The notes below the pieces were generated by a model, which did no database searches, was not told the origin of the DNA, and worked only from the letters and a program-made list of their open reading frames with translations. Shown here in pieces: positions 38,944-46,603 of a stretch of 64,000 nt of DNA. The position numbers and the translations under genes are program-made. Source of the stretch: Caenispirillum salinarum_A (GTDB lineage: Bacteria > Pseudomonadota > Alphaproteobacteria > Rhodospirillales > Rhodospirillaceae). How positions within the stretch are numbered: position 1 is the stretch's first letter; every line of letters starts with the position of its first letter. Location: assembly GCF_044803115.1 (NCBI RefSeq), contig NZ_CP085224.1:2232001-2296000 (forward strand). Reading direction: 5' to 3'.

Positions 38944-39699
38944 ATGACCGCGCGCCGTCCCCTGATTGCCGGCAACTGGAAGATGAACGGCCTTCGCGCC
39001 GACGGGCTCAAGCTGGTGGAGGGCCTGATTGCCCACCTCCGCGAGGGCGAGCAGCCCTTCGACATGCTGGTGTGCCCGCCGATGACGCTGGTTGCCGACG
39101 TCGCCGCCGCGTCCACCGCATCCACCCTTCTGGTGGGCGGCCAGGACTGCCACCAGAACGAGAAGGGCGCCCACACCGGCGACACCTCGGCCTGGATGCT
39201 CAAGGACGTCGGCGCCAGCCACGTCATCGTCGGTCACTCCGAGCGCCGCGCCGATCACGCCGAGTCGTCCGAAATGGTCAAGGCCAAGGCCGGCGCCGCC
39301 CACGCGGCGGGGCTGACCGCCATCATCTGCATCGGCGAGACCGAGGACGAGCGCGGCCGCGGCGAGGCGCTGGCCGTCGTTTCCGGGCAGCTTCTGGACA
39401 GCCTGCCGGACGGCGCGACGCCCGACAACACGGTCATCGCCTACGAGCCCGTCTGGGCCATCGGCACCGGCAAGACCGCCACGCCGGACGACGTGGCCGA
39501 AATGCACGGCGAGATCCGCAGGAAGGCGCACGAGAAGCTGGGCAGCGAGGCCAACCGCCTGCGCATCCTCTACGGCGGCTCCGTCAAGCCGGCCAACGCC
39601 GAGGAACTGCTGGCCCTGACCGACGTGGATGGCGCCCTTGTCGGCGGTGCCAGCCTGAAGGCCGAAGATTTCTGGGCCATCGCCAAGGCGGTGGGCTGA
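38944..39699 (+). CDS. tpiA: Triosephosphate isomerase
   Basis: 251 residues, standard length. It interconverts dihydroxyacetone phosphate and glyceraldehyde-3-phosphate. Active-site residues are clear: Lys in IAGNWKMNG (about 13), His in VIVGHSERR (about 98), Glu in AYEPVWAIGTGKT (about 168), with the flexible loop directly after. The phosphate-binding ILYGGSVKPAN and GALVGGASL are intact. It starts divergently from ppiD and leads the tpiA-secG-pyrG-kdsA-eno series. Confidence 0.97.
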   Translation: MTARRPLIAGNWKMNGLRADGLKLVEGLIAHLREGEQPFDMLVCPPMTLVADVAAASTASTLLVGGQDCHQNEKGAHTGDTSAWMLKDVGASHVIVGHSERRADHAESSEMVKAKAGAAHAAGLTAIICIGETEDERGRGEALAVVSGQLLDSLPDGATPDNTVIAYEPVWAIGTGKTATPDDVAEMHGEIRRKAHEKLGSEANRLRILYGGSVKPANAEELLALTDVDGALVGGASLKAEDFWAIAKAVG

Positions 39700-39807
39700 C
39701 CCCGCGAAATGGGGCGCCGGGCCGGCTGAATGGCCTTTCGATGACATTTCATCTGGCCTTGAGCGGCGCGGCGCACTAAAACAGCGTCCAACGCACCACG
39801 AGACACC

Positions 39808-39851
39808 GCGGACGGGGCCGTCCTCCCTTTTCTGGCACGGCCCGCGTCCGC
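39808..39851 (+). other. Long hairpin in the tpiA-secG gap
   Basis: Left arm 39808-39821 and right arm 39837-39851 pair over 14 bp with one bulged G; the loop contains CTTTTCT. It ends 21 bases before the secG start. No T-run follows. It could end tpiA transcription or act in the secG leader. Confidence 0.45.
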
Positions 39852-39872
39852 ATTTGGGTTTAGAAGAGACCG

Positions 39873-40241
39873 ATGATCACAGTAGTCCTCGTCATCCACC
39901 TGCTGATCTGCATCGCGCTGGTCGGGCTGATCCTCCTGCAGCGGTCCGAAGGCGGCGGGCTCGGCATGGGCGGCGGCGGTGGCGGCGGCGGCGCCGGTGG
40001 CGCCGGCCTGATGAGCGGCCGTGCCGCCGGCAACGCGCTGACCCGCACCACCGGCATCCTGGCGGCCGCCTTTTTCGCCACCAGCATGACGCTTGCGCTG
40101 CTCGCCAACGAGGGCAGCTCGCGCGCCGACGCCATCCTGGAGGACGCGCCCGTCGATCCGACTCCGGTTCCGGCCGTGCCGGGCGAGGGCGAGGCTCCGG
40201 CGGTGCCGGCCGAGCCGCAGGCGCCCATCGCCGGCGACTGA
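39873..40241 (+). CDS. secG: Preprotein translocase subunit SecG
   Basis: 122 residues. The protein has two membrane helices (about 3-21 and 63-80). Between them sits the QRSEGGGLGMGGG motif (about 23-35), which is the SecG signature. The glycine run is longer than usual, with eight consecutive glycines in the loop. The C-terminal tail (about 85-122) is Ala/Pro/Glu-rich and disordered, as common in alphaproteobacteria. SecG aids SecYE in protein export. A terminator-like hairpin follows at 40254. Confidence 0.93.
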   Translation: MITVVLVIHLLICIALVGLILLQRSEGGGLGMGGGGGGGGAGGAGLMSGRAAGNALTRTTGILAAAFFATSMTLALLANEGSSRADAILEDAPVDPTPVPAVPGEGEAPAVPAEPQAPIAGD

Positions 40242-40253
40242 TCATCCGCTGAC

Positions 40254-40277
40254 GGAGGCGGCCCTGGGGCCGCCTCC
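40254..40277 (+). terminator. Hairpin after secG
   Basis: Perfect arms GGAGGCGGCC (40254-40263) and GGCCGCCTCC (40268-40277) close on CTGG, 12 bases after the secG stop. There is no long T-run, so termination may be partial. Confidence 0.55.
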
Positions 40278-40382
40278 CGCCGTTTCAAGCCGCCCGTTCC
40301 GTGGCGGCCCGTCAAGAAGAACCACGCCCGCCGGCGGACACGCGCGGCGGCGCGTTCCGATTCGAGGTTAGGGTACGTTCCC

Positions 40383-42011
40383 ATGACGCGCTTCATCTTC
40401 ATCACCGGTGGTGTGGTCTCCTCGCTGGGCAAGGGCCTGGCCTCGGCGGCGCTGGGCGCCGTTCTGCAGGCGCGCGGCTACAAGGTGCGCCTGCGCAAGC
40501 TGGACCCGTACCTGAACGTCGACCCCGGCACCATGAGCCCGACCCAGCACGGCGAGGTCTACGTCACCGATGACGGTGCGGAAACCGACCTGGACCTCGG
40601 CCACTACGAGCGTTTCACGGGCGTTCCGTCGCGCCGGTCGGATAACGTGACCACGGGCAAGATCTATTCCAACGTGCTCGCCAAGGAGCGCCGCGGCGAC
40701 TACCTGGGCGGCACGGTGCAGGTCATTCCCCACGTCACCGACGCCATCAAGACCTTCGTCCTCTCCGACGTGGAGGACGAGGACTTCATGCTGATCGAGA
40801 TCGGCGGCACCGTGGGCGACATCGAGGGCCTGCCGTTCCTGGAGGCCATCCGCCAGCTGGGCAACGAGCTGGGGCCGCAGCGAACCCTGTTCGTGCATCT
40901 GACCCTGCTGCCCTACATCCCGACGGCCGGCGAGTTGAAGACCAAGCCGACCCAGCACTCCGTGAAGGAACTCCTGAGCGTCGGCATCCAGCCCGACATC
41001 CTCATGTGCCGGGCCGACCGGCCGATTCCCGACGGCGAGCGCCGCAAGATCGCGCTGTTCTGCAATGTACCCTACGAAAACGTGATCCCGGCGCTGGATG
41101 TCGGCTCCATCTACGAGGTGCCGATTTCCTACCACCAGGAAAAGCTCGACATCCAGGTGCTCAAGCACTTCGGCATCGAGGCCGCGCCGGTGGTGGACCT
41201 GTCGCGTTGGGAGCGCGTGACCGAGCGTGTCGCAAAGCCCGAGGGCGAGGTGACCATCGCCGTCGTCGGCAAGTACACCTCGCTGCTGGACAGCTACAAG
41301 TCCCTGGCCGAGGCCATGACCCACGGCGGCATCGCCAACAACGTCAAGGTCAAGCTGGAGTGGATGGACGCGACCATCTTCGAGAAGGAAGACGCGGCCT
41401 ACCACCTGGAGAACGTCTCCGGCATCCTCATTCCCGGCGGCTTCGGCGAGCGTGGGGCCGAGGGCAAGATCAAGGCGGTTCAGTTCGCCCGCGAACGCAA
41501 GGTGCCGTTCCTGGGCATCTGCTTCGGCATGCAGATGGCCGTCATCGAGGCCGCGCGGAACATGGCAGGCCTGGAAAACGCCAGCTCCAGCGAGTTCGGC
41601 CCCACCGACGAGCCGCTGGTGGGCATCATGACGGAATGGCTGCAGGGCAACACGCTGGTGCGCCGCAACGTCAACGACGACCTGGGCGGCACCATGCGCC
41701 TTGGCGCCTACGAGTGCCACCTGAAGGAAGGCTCGCTGGTGCGCGAGGTCTATGGCACCGAACGCATCTTTGAGCGCCACCGCCACCGCTACGAGGTCAA
41801 CATCAACTACCGCGAAAAGCTGGAAGAGGCGGGGCTGACGTTCTCGGGCATGTCGCCGGACGGCGTGCTGCCGGAAATCGTCGAGAATCCGGACCATCCG
41901 TGGTTCATTGGCGTGCAGTTCCACCCCGAACTCAAGTCCAAGCCCTTCGATCCGCACCCGCTGTTCACCGCGTTCGTGAAGGCGGCGGTGGATCGCTCGC
42001 GGCTGGTTTAA
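40383..42011 (+). CDS. pyrG: CTP synthase
   Basis: 542 residues. It aminates UTP to CTP using glutamine. The N-terminal synthetase domain (about 1-267) opens with the nearly invariant FIFITGGVVSSLGKGL and has DPYLNVDPGTMSP and GGTVGDIEGLPFLEAIRQ. The C-terminal class I glutaminase domain carries the nucleophile Cys in FLGICFGMQM (about 380) and the His-Glu pair in VQFHPELKS (about 515-517). GGFGERG is also present. There are no deviations from the family. It is followed by palindromic repeats and kdsA. Confidence 0.97.
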   Translation: MTRFIFITGGVVSSLGKGLASAALGAVLQARGYKVRLRKLDPYLNVDPGTMSPTQHGEVYVTDDGAETDLDLGHYERFTGVPSRRSDNVTTGKIYSNVLAKERRGDYLGGTVQVIPHVTDAIKTFVLSDVEDEDFMLIEIGGTVGDIEGLPFLEAIRQLGNELGPQRTLFVHLTLLPYIPTAGELKTKPTQHSVKELLSVGIQPDILMCRADRPIPDGERRKIALFCNVPYENVIPALDVGSIYEVPISYHQEKLDIQVLKHFGIEAAPVVDLSRWERVTERVAKPEGEVTIAVVGKYTSLLDSYKSLAEAMTHGGIANNVKVKLEWMDATIFEKEDAAYHLENVSGILIPGGFGERGAEGKIKAVQFARERKVPFLGICFGMQMAVIEAARNMAGLENASSSEFGPTDEPLVGIMTEWLQGNTLVRRNVNDDLGGTMRLGAYECHLKEGSLVREVYGTERIFERHRHRYEVNINYREKLEEAGLTFSGMSPDGVLPEIVENPDHPWFIGVQFHPELKSKPFDPHPLFTAFVKAAVDRSRLV

Positions 42012-42024
42012 AAGCGCTGCGCGC

Positions 42025-42146
42025 GCGGGGCCAGCCCCGCACCCCGCCGGAGGCGGAAGCCTCCGGACCTCCATTTTTCCTGATAGAAGACTGGAGGGTT
42101 TGGGAGGCCGTGCCTTCCAATCGGGGATCGGGGGCGGAAGCCCCCG
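42025..42146. repeat. Cluster of three short palindromes (REP-like) between pyrG and kdsA
   Basis: Hairpin A has arms 42025-42030/42035-42040 with loop CCAG. Hairpin B is CCGGAGGC-GGAA-GCCTCCGG (42047-42066). Hairpin C is CGGGGGC-GGAA-GCCCCCG (42129-42146). B and C share the GGAA loop and a G-rich/C-rich build. The B hairpin is followed shortly by a five-T run (42074-42078), so it may end pyrG transcription. The group resembles extragenic palindromic elements, but copy number cannot be judged from this window. Confidence 0.55.
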
Positions 42147-42170
42147 TATCTGTATCAGAGGATGCACGAC

Positions 42171-43025
42171 ATGACCGCTGCCCCCATTCGTCATGTTTCC
42201 GCCGGGTCGGTGACCTTCGGCAACGACCTGCCGCTGGCGCTGATCGCCGGCCCCTGCCAGATGGAAAGCCGCGACCACGCGCTGGAGACGGCGTCGGCGC
42301 TGAAGGAAATCGCGGCGCGGGTCGGCATGCCGCTGGTCTACAAGTCCAGCTTCGACAAGGCCAACCGCACCAGCCTGGGCGGCCGTCGCGGCCTGGGTCT
42401 GGGGAAGGCGCTGCCGGTCTTCGCCGAAATCCGGGAGTCCTTAAGCCTGCCGGTGCTGACGGACATCCACGAGCGCGAGCAGTGCCTGCCCGTGGCCGAA
42501 GTGGTGGACATTCTGCAAATCCCGGCCTTCCTGTGCCGCCAGACGGACCTTCTGGTCGCCGCCGCCGAGACGGGCGCGGTGATCAACGTGAAGAAGGGCC
42601 AGTTCCTGGCGCCGTGGGACATGAAGAACGTGGTCGCCAAGCTGGACGGCAGCGGCAACGAGCGTGTGATCGTGACCGAGCGCGGCGCGTCGTTTGGCTA
42701 CAACACCCTGGTGACCGACATGCGCGGCCTTCCGCAGATGGCGCACGACACGGGCGCGCCGGTGGTCTTCGACGCCACCCACAGCGTCCAGCAGCCGGGC
42801 GGGCAGGGCGGCAGCTCGGGCGGCGACCGCCGGTTCGCGCCGGTGCTGGCGCGCGCGGCCGTGGCGGTGGGCATCGCGGGCGTCTTCATGGAGACGCACC
42901 CCGACCCGGACCATGCGCCGTCCGACGGCCCGAACATGATCCCGCTGTCGGGCCTGGAGCCCATCCTGGCGCTGCTGAAGGAGATCGACGGCATCGCCAA
43001 GAGGCATCCGGTGGTGCTGGATTGA
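42171..43025 (+). CDS. kdsA: 3-deoxy-D-manno-octulosonate 8-phosphate synthase
   Basis: 284 residues from ATG 42171; GAGG lies nine bases upstream, which favours this over the ATG at 42162. It condenses phosphoenolpyruvate and arabinose-5-phosphate to Kdo-8-phosphate for lipopolysaccharide. Motifs: LALIAGPCQMES, YKSSFDKANRTS, TDIHEREQC, QIPAFLCRQTDLL, VIVTERGASFGYN, VVFDATHSVQQPGG and ETHPDPDHAPSDGPN. Cys29 (GPCQ) occupies the metal-ligand site, so this belongs to the metal-dependent class; E. coli has Asn there. It shows the organism makes Kdo-type lipopolysaccharide. Confidence 0.95.
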   Translation: MTAAPIRHVSAGSVTFGNDLPLALIAGPCQMESRDHALETASALKEIAARVGMPLVYKSSFDKANRTSLGGRRGLGLGKALPVFAEIRESLSLPVLTDIHEREQCLPVAEVVDILQIPAFLCRQTDLLVAAAETGAVINVKKGQFLAPWDMKNVVAKLDGSGNERVIVTERGASFGYNTLVTDMRGLPQMAHDTGAPVVFDATHSVQQPGGQGGSSGGDRRFAPVLARAAVAVGIAGVFMETHPDPDHAPSDGPNMIPLSGLEPILALLKEIDGIAKRHPVVLD

Positions 43026-43031
43026 CGTTTC

Positions 43032-43066
43032 AAGGGCGGCTTCGCGTGATGCGGGGCCGTCCTTTT
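43032..43066 (+). terminator. Terminator after kdsA
   Basis: AAGGGCGGC (43032-43040) pairs with GCCGTCCTT (43056-43064) through nine base pairs including one G-T, around a 15-base loop, and runs into TT. It lies seven bases after the kdsA stop. Confidence 0.55.
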
Positions 43067-43109
43067 CGCATCCGTTCCCGGCCGCTCCGGTTCGTAACGG
43101 GACGTTGCC

Positions 43110-43138
43110 TTGCCAAGCGCCCTTCGCGGGGCTATGAC
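43110..43138 (+). promoter_or_regulatory. eno: Candidate eno promoter
   Basis: TTGCCA (43110-43115), 17-bp spacer, TATGAC (43133-43138). Initiation near 43145 gives a leader of about 44 bases before the eno ATG. Confidence 0.5.
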
Positions 43139-43188
43139 GGACACGGTTTCAAGACCCACCCAATTCTATTTCAGGGGCTGGACTCACC

Positions 43189-44466
43189 ATGACTGCCATT
43201 ATCGACATCCACGGCCGCGAAATTCTCGACAGCCGCGGCAATCCCACCGTCGAGGTCGACGTGATCCTGGAAAGCGGCGCCTTCGGCCGCGCCGCGGTTC
43301 CGTCGGGCGCCTCCACCGGCGTTCACGAGGCCGTGGAGCTGCGCGACAAGGACCAGGGCCGCTACCTGGGCAAGGGCGTGCTGCAGGCCGTGGACAGCGT
43401 CAACGGCGAAATCTTCCAGGCGCTGTCTGGCATGGAAGCCGAAGAGCAGCTGGTGATCGATCAGACTATGATTGACCTGGACGGCACGCCCAACAAGGCC
43501 CGCCTGGGCGCCAACGCCATTCTGGGCACGTCGCTGGCCGTCGCCAAGGCGGCGGCGGAAGAGGCCGGCCTGCCGCTCTACCGCTACATCGGCGGTGCCT
43601 TCGCGCACACCCTGCCGGTGCCGATGATGAACATCGTCAACGGCGGCGAGCACGCCGATAATCCCATCGACATCCAGGAATTCATGATCATGCCCGTGTC
43701 GGCCGGCAGCATCGCCGAGGCCGTCCGCATGGGCGCCGAGATCTTCCATCACCTGAAGAAGAAGCTGTCGGCCGCCGGCCTGAACACCAACGTCGGCGAC
43801 GAGGGCGGCTTCGCGCCCAACCTGAAGTCCTCGGAAGAGGCGCTGACCTTCATCATGCAGGCCATCGAGGCCGCCGGCTACAAGCCGGGCGACGACATCA
43901 TGCTGGCGCTGGACGCCGCGTCGTCCGAGTTCTTCAAGGACGGCAAGTACGAGATGAAGGGCGAGGGCAAGAGCCTCGACCGCGAAGGCATGGTCAAGTA
44001 CCTGGAAGACCTGTGCAACCGCTTCCCCATCCTGTCCATCGAGGACGGCATGTCCGAGGACGACTGGGAGGGCTGGAAGATGCTGACCGACACCATCGGC
44101 AATCGCGTGCAGCTGGTGGGCGACGACCTGTTCGTCACCAACCCCGAGCGTCTGGCCGACGGCATCGCCAAGGGCGTGGGCAACTCCATCCTGGTGAAGG
44201 TCAACCAGATCGGCACCCTGTCCGAGACGCTGGAAGCCGTGGAGATGGCGCACAAGGCCAACTACACGGCCGTCCTGTCGCACCGTTCGGGCGAGACCGA
44301 GGACGCGACCATCGCCGACATCGCGGTCGCCACCAACTGCGGCCAGATCAAGACCGGCTCGCTGTCGCGCACCGACCGCATGGCCAAGTACAACCAGCTC
44401 ATCCGCATCGAGGAAGAACTGGACACCGCCGCGGTGTTCATGGGCCGGGGCGTCCTGCGCACCTGA
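43189..44466 (+). CDS. eno: Enolase
   Basis: 425 residues. It converts 2-phosphoglycerate to phosphoenolpyruvate. Motifs include REILDSRGNPTVEVDV, GAFGRAAVPSGASTGVHEA, NGGEHADNPIDIQEFM, GDEGGFAPNL, the metal-site SIEDGMSEDDWEGW (about 283-296), VGDDLFVTN, the catalytic Lys in ILVKVNQIGTLSET (about 335) and VLSHRSGETED. All active-site residues are present. It has its own promoter and a strong terminator. Confidence 0.98.
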   Translation: MTAIIDIHGREILDSRGNPTVEVDVILESGAFGRAAVPSGASTGVHEAVELRDKDQGRYLGKGVLQAVDSVNGEIFQALSGMEAEEQLVIDQTMIDLDGTPNKARLGANAILGTSLAVAKAAAEEAGLPLYRYIGGAFAHTLPVPMMNIVNGGEHADNPIDIQEFMIMPVSAGSIAEAVRMGAEIFHHLKKKLSAAGLNTNVGDEGGFAPNLKSSEEALTFIMQAIEAAGYKPGDDIMLALDAASSEFFKDGKYEMKGEGKSLDREGMVKYLEDLCNRFPILSIEDGMSEDDWEGWKMLTDTIGNRVQLVGDDLFVTNPERLADGIAKGVGNSILVKVNQIGTLSETLEAVEMAHKANYTAVLSHRSGETEDATIADIAVATNCGQIKTGSLSRTDRMAKYNQLIRIEEELDTAAVFMGRGVLRT

Positions 44467-44494
44467 GGCGTGTTGAATTACCGATGACGGGAAG

Positions 44495-44526
44495 GGGCGG
44501 CGCCTGCGGGTGCCGCCCTTTCTTTT
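44495..44526 (+). terminator. eno: Rho-independent terminator of eno
   Basis: Arms 44495-44504 (GGGCGGCGCC) and 44509-44518 pair over 10 bp with one G-T and a TGCG loop, then TTTCTTTT. The T-tract touches the stop codon of the convergent RES toxin gene. Confidence 0.85.
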
Positions 44527-45058
44527 ATTGGCGCCAGGACATGCCGTCGCGCGGCAACCGTCCGAAGTCGTCGATGATCGTTACCCGGTGCGGCGGCCGG
44601 CCGCTCCAGCGCCAGAAGATCGCGTTACGGTGGGGGAACCCTGCGGCTTGCCCAGCACCTGGCGCGAAGCTCTCGACAATGATCCCGGCGATGCCTTCGG
44701 CCATCAGCCTTCGCGCCAAATGCCACGACGGCGGCTCCTCGCCCTGGCTTGCAAGGAGTTCCCAAGGGCAGGCGAGGTCGCCGAGGGTGACGTTCAGGCG
44801 CGCGCGCTCCTCGGCATCCGTCAGGTTGGCGACATCCGCGCAGTCCACGTCATAGGCGCAGAGGGTCAGAGGCTGAGGCTTGAAGGGAAAAGCCTGCTGA
44901 GCCTCAAGCCACGCGGTTTCTGGTCTGAGCGAGGTGTAGAGCGCTGGCGTACCCTTGGGATTGAAGCGGCCGCCATGCAAGGCGGCGCCGTCTCCGGAGG
45001 TTGGGGCGAAAGACCAGCGCGGGTTGTGCGCGCGGTACACCAGCCCCTTCAGCCGCAT
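44525..45058 (-). CDS. RES-domain toxin
   Basis: 177 residues. The RES signature is visible: YRAHNPRWSFAPTSG with the conserved Arg (about 9-14), GGRFNPKGTPALYTSL (about 29-44) and PETAWLEA with the Glu (about 46-53); VITIDDFG-like strands end the fold. RES toxins of Xre-RES systems break down or transfer NAD+ and arrest growth. Its ATG overlaps the antitoxin stop by one base (TGATG), so the two are co-translated. Length is typical. A full catalytic set suggests it is active. Confidence 0.88.
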   Translation of the reverse strand: MRLKGLVYRAHNPRWSFAPTSGDGAALHGGRFNPKGTPALYTSLRPETAWLEAQQAFPFKPQPLTLCAYDVDCADVANLTDAEERARLNVTLGDLACPWELLASQGEEPPSWHLARRLMAEGIAGIIVESFAPGAGQAAGFPHRNAIFWRWSGRPPHRVTIIDDFGRLPRDGMSWRQ

Positions 45059-45426
45059 CAGGCGTAGCCGCCGACGGCAATGCGGCTGAGGTACGCCTTC
45101 ACGTCTTCTGCCCGGCCTTCCTTGACAAGGTCCTCGGCCGTGCGGTCACCGAAGGAGGGCAGGGGTTGCGCTCGATACCACGCGAAGGCCTGCGGGACCG
45201 AACCCGTCCAGGGCAGCACACGATTGATGATCTCCACCACGTCTCGCAGCCGCGCCTGTGTCGCACGAGAGGAGAGGCGGGCGCGCTTGGAGACGGCATC
45301 ACGCGAAAGGCCAAAAGCCACGGCCATTTCCGTCTTGGAGACGTGCAGGGCCGAGATGAGGCGATCTGTGGAGATCGCGCCATCCGGCGTGACAACCTCG
45401 TTCAGGAACGCTTCGGCGGGCGCCAT
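45058..45426 (-). CDS. Xre/MbcA/ParS-type antitoxin
   Basis: 122 residues from ATG 45426, with GAGGC seven bases upstream; a longer upstream frame is non-coding. The N-terminal helix-turn-helix-like part spans about 26-52 (LHVSKTEMAVAFGLSRDAVS). The C-terminal MbcA/ParS toxin-binding domain follows (LPWTGSVPQAFAWYRAQPLP, then GDRTAEDLVKEG). It neutralises the RES toxin and should repress its own promoter, where an inverted repeat overlaps the predicted start site. Confidence 0.88.
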   Translation of the reverse strand: MAPAEAFLNEVVTPDGAISTDRLISALHVSKTEMAVAFGLSRDAVSKRARLSSRATQARLRDVVEIINRVLPWTGSVPQAFAWYRAQPLPSFGDRTAEDLVKEGRAEDVKAYLSRIAVGGYA

Positions 45427-45434
45427 CTGTCTGC

Positions 45435-45458
45435 CTCGAAACTTGTACCCTTTTCGAG
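45435..45458 (-). promoter_or_regulatory. Autoregulatory operator of the Xre-RES operon
   Basis: Perfect 7-bp arms CTCGAAA (45435-45441) and TTTCGAG (45452-45458) with a 10-bp spacer. It lies just upstream of the antitoxin start and covers the predicted transcription start. Confidence 0.65.
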
Positions 45459-45462
45459 ACAA

Positions 45463-45491
45463 ATTATGGGGCAAAAATGCGCTCCCTTCAA
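45463..45491 (-). promoter_or_regulatory. Strong sigma-70-like promoter of the Xre-RES operon
   Basis: On the minus strand TTGAAG (45491-45486), 17-bp spacer, CATAAT (45468-45463). It begins in the last codons of the acetyltransferase gene. Predicted start near 45456 lies inside the operator. Confidence 0.65.
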
Positions 45492-46138
45492 GCCACCGCC
45501 GCCAAAGACGCCACGTCTCCGCCGACGATGAGCGGCAGGTGTTCGGTGATCTTCGCCACCGGCCAGTCCCACCATGCCGCCTGCAGCAGTGTCTCCACGT
45601 CGGCATCGGAGAACCGGCGGCGGATGATGCGGGCGGGGTTGCCGGCGGCCACGGCGTAGGGCGGGACATCCTCGGTCACCACGGCGCGGGCGGCGATGAC
45701 GGCGCCGTGGCCGATGGCGACCCCGGGCATCACAAGGCAGTCATGGCCGAGCCACACGTCATGGCCGATGATGGTGTCTCCCTTGTGGGGGAAGTTCGTC
45801 TCGCCATCGTGTCGGCCGCTCCAGCCGCCCCCGAAGATGGGGAAGGGAAAGGTGCTGATGCCGTCCGTGCGGTGGTTGCCGCCGTTCATGACGAAGGTCG
45901 CCTTCCACGCAATCGCGCAGAACCGGCCGATCACCAGCCGGTCGCCGATGAAGTCGAAGTGGTAAAGCACGTTCTTCTCGAACGTCTCGGGTCCCTCGGG
46001 ATCATCGTAGTAGGTGTACTCGCCCGCCTCGATCAGCGGGTTGTCGACAAGCGGCTTCAGGAAGCCCACGCGACGGATACCCGGCAGCGGGTAGGGCGTC
46101 ATGGGGTCCGGCAGGATCATGGCAGGGTCGGCGGGCAT
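45488..46138 (-). CDS. CatB/Vat-type xenobiotic O-acetyltransferase
   Basis: 216 residues with AGGAGG before ATG 46138. Left-handed beta-helix of the xenobiotic acetyltransferase group. The motif NGGNHRTDGISTFPFPIFGG (about 86-105) holds the catalytic His, and GDTIIGHDVWLGHDCLVMPG and AVVTEDVPPYAVAAGNPA form the acetyl-CoA coil. Enzymes of this type acetylate chloramphenicol or streptogramin A, and others have unknown acceptors, so resistance is possible but not established. It is transcribed in the same direction as the Xre-RES pair, which has its own promoter. Confidence 0.88.
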   Translation of the reverse strand: MPADPAMILPDPMTPYPLPGIRRVGFLKPLVDNPLIEAGEYTYYDDPEGPETFEKNVLYHFDFIGDRLVIGRFCAIAWKATFVMNGGNHRTDGISTFPFPIFGGGWSGRHDGETNFPHKGDTIIGHDVWLGHDCLVMPGVAIGHGAVIAARAVVTEDVPPYAVAAGNPARIIRRRFSDADVETLLQAAWWDWPVAKITEHLPLIVGGDVASLAAVA

Positions 46139-46279
46139 GGGCGCCTCCTGGCGCGGCGGTTGCGATCTTCGACGGATGGTATATCACCTCTTCGGGTGAG
46201 TTCCCTCGGCAACACCTTCCGACTCGTTGATATTGCTTGCGTTACGGCAGTTGACGCCCGAGTCGCGGCGTGATTCTCT

Positions 46280-46603
46280 ATGACCATGGTCCTGATGAAT
46301 GAAATACGCCGCCGCCTGCGCTATGCCGTCGCTCCCCTGGTGGGGATGGGCGCAGTGGTCTATTTCAGCTACCATATCGTCCAGGGCGACCGCGGGCTCA
46401 TCGCCTGGGTTCACCTGAAGAACGAAATCGTCAAGGCCGAGGACACGCTGTCCGAAATCCGGGCCCGCAAGGAACGCCTGGAAAGCCGGGTCAGCCTGCT
46501 GCGGCCCGACAGCATGGACCCCGACATGCTCGAGGAACGGGCGCGCATCATGCTCAACATGGGCCGCCCCGACGAGCGCATCATTCCCCTCGACCGCTTC
46601 TGA
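46280..46603 (+). CDS. ftsB: FtsB/DivIC-type septum formation protein
   Basis: 107 residues from ATG 46280; ATG 46295 (NEIRRRLRYAV) is an alternative that better matches homologue starts, and neither has a clear ribosome-binding site. A single membrane helix (about 20-35, LVGMGAVVYFSYHIV) is followed by a GDRGL motif and a coiled coil (NEIVKAEDTLSEIRARKERL, about 48-67), then a conserved C-terminal region (LEERARIMLNMGRPDE). FtsB bridges FtsL and FtsQ in the divisome. It lies just before the pyruvate dehydrogenase operon, a common alphaproteobacterial order. Confidence 0.85.
   Translation: MTMVLMNEIRRRLRYAVAPLVGMGAVVYFSYHIVQGDRGLIAWVHLKNEIVKAEDTLSEIRARKERLESRVSLLRPDSMDPDMLEERARIMLNMGRPDERIIPLDRF

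Noticed and set aside
45488..46138. Antibiotic resistance gene call for the CatB-like protein
   Set aside because: The fold and catalytic His fit xenobiotic acetyltransferases, but many have other acceptors. The sequence alone does not show drug acetylation.
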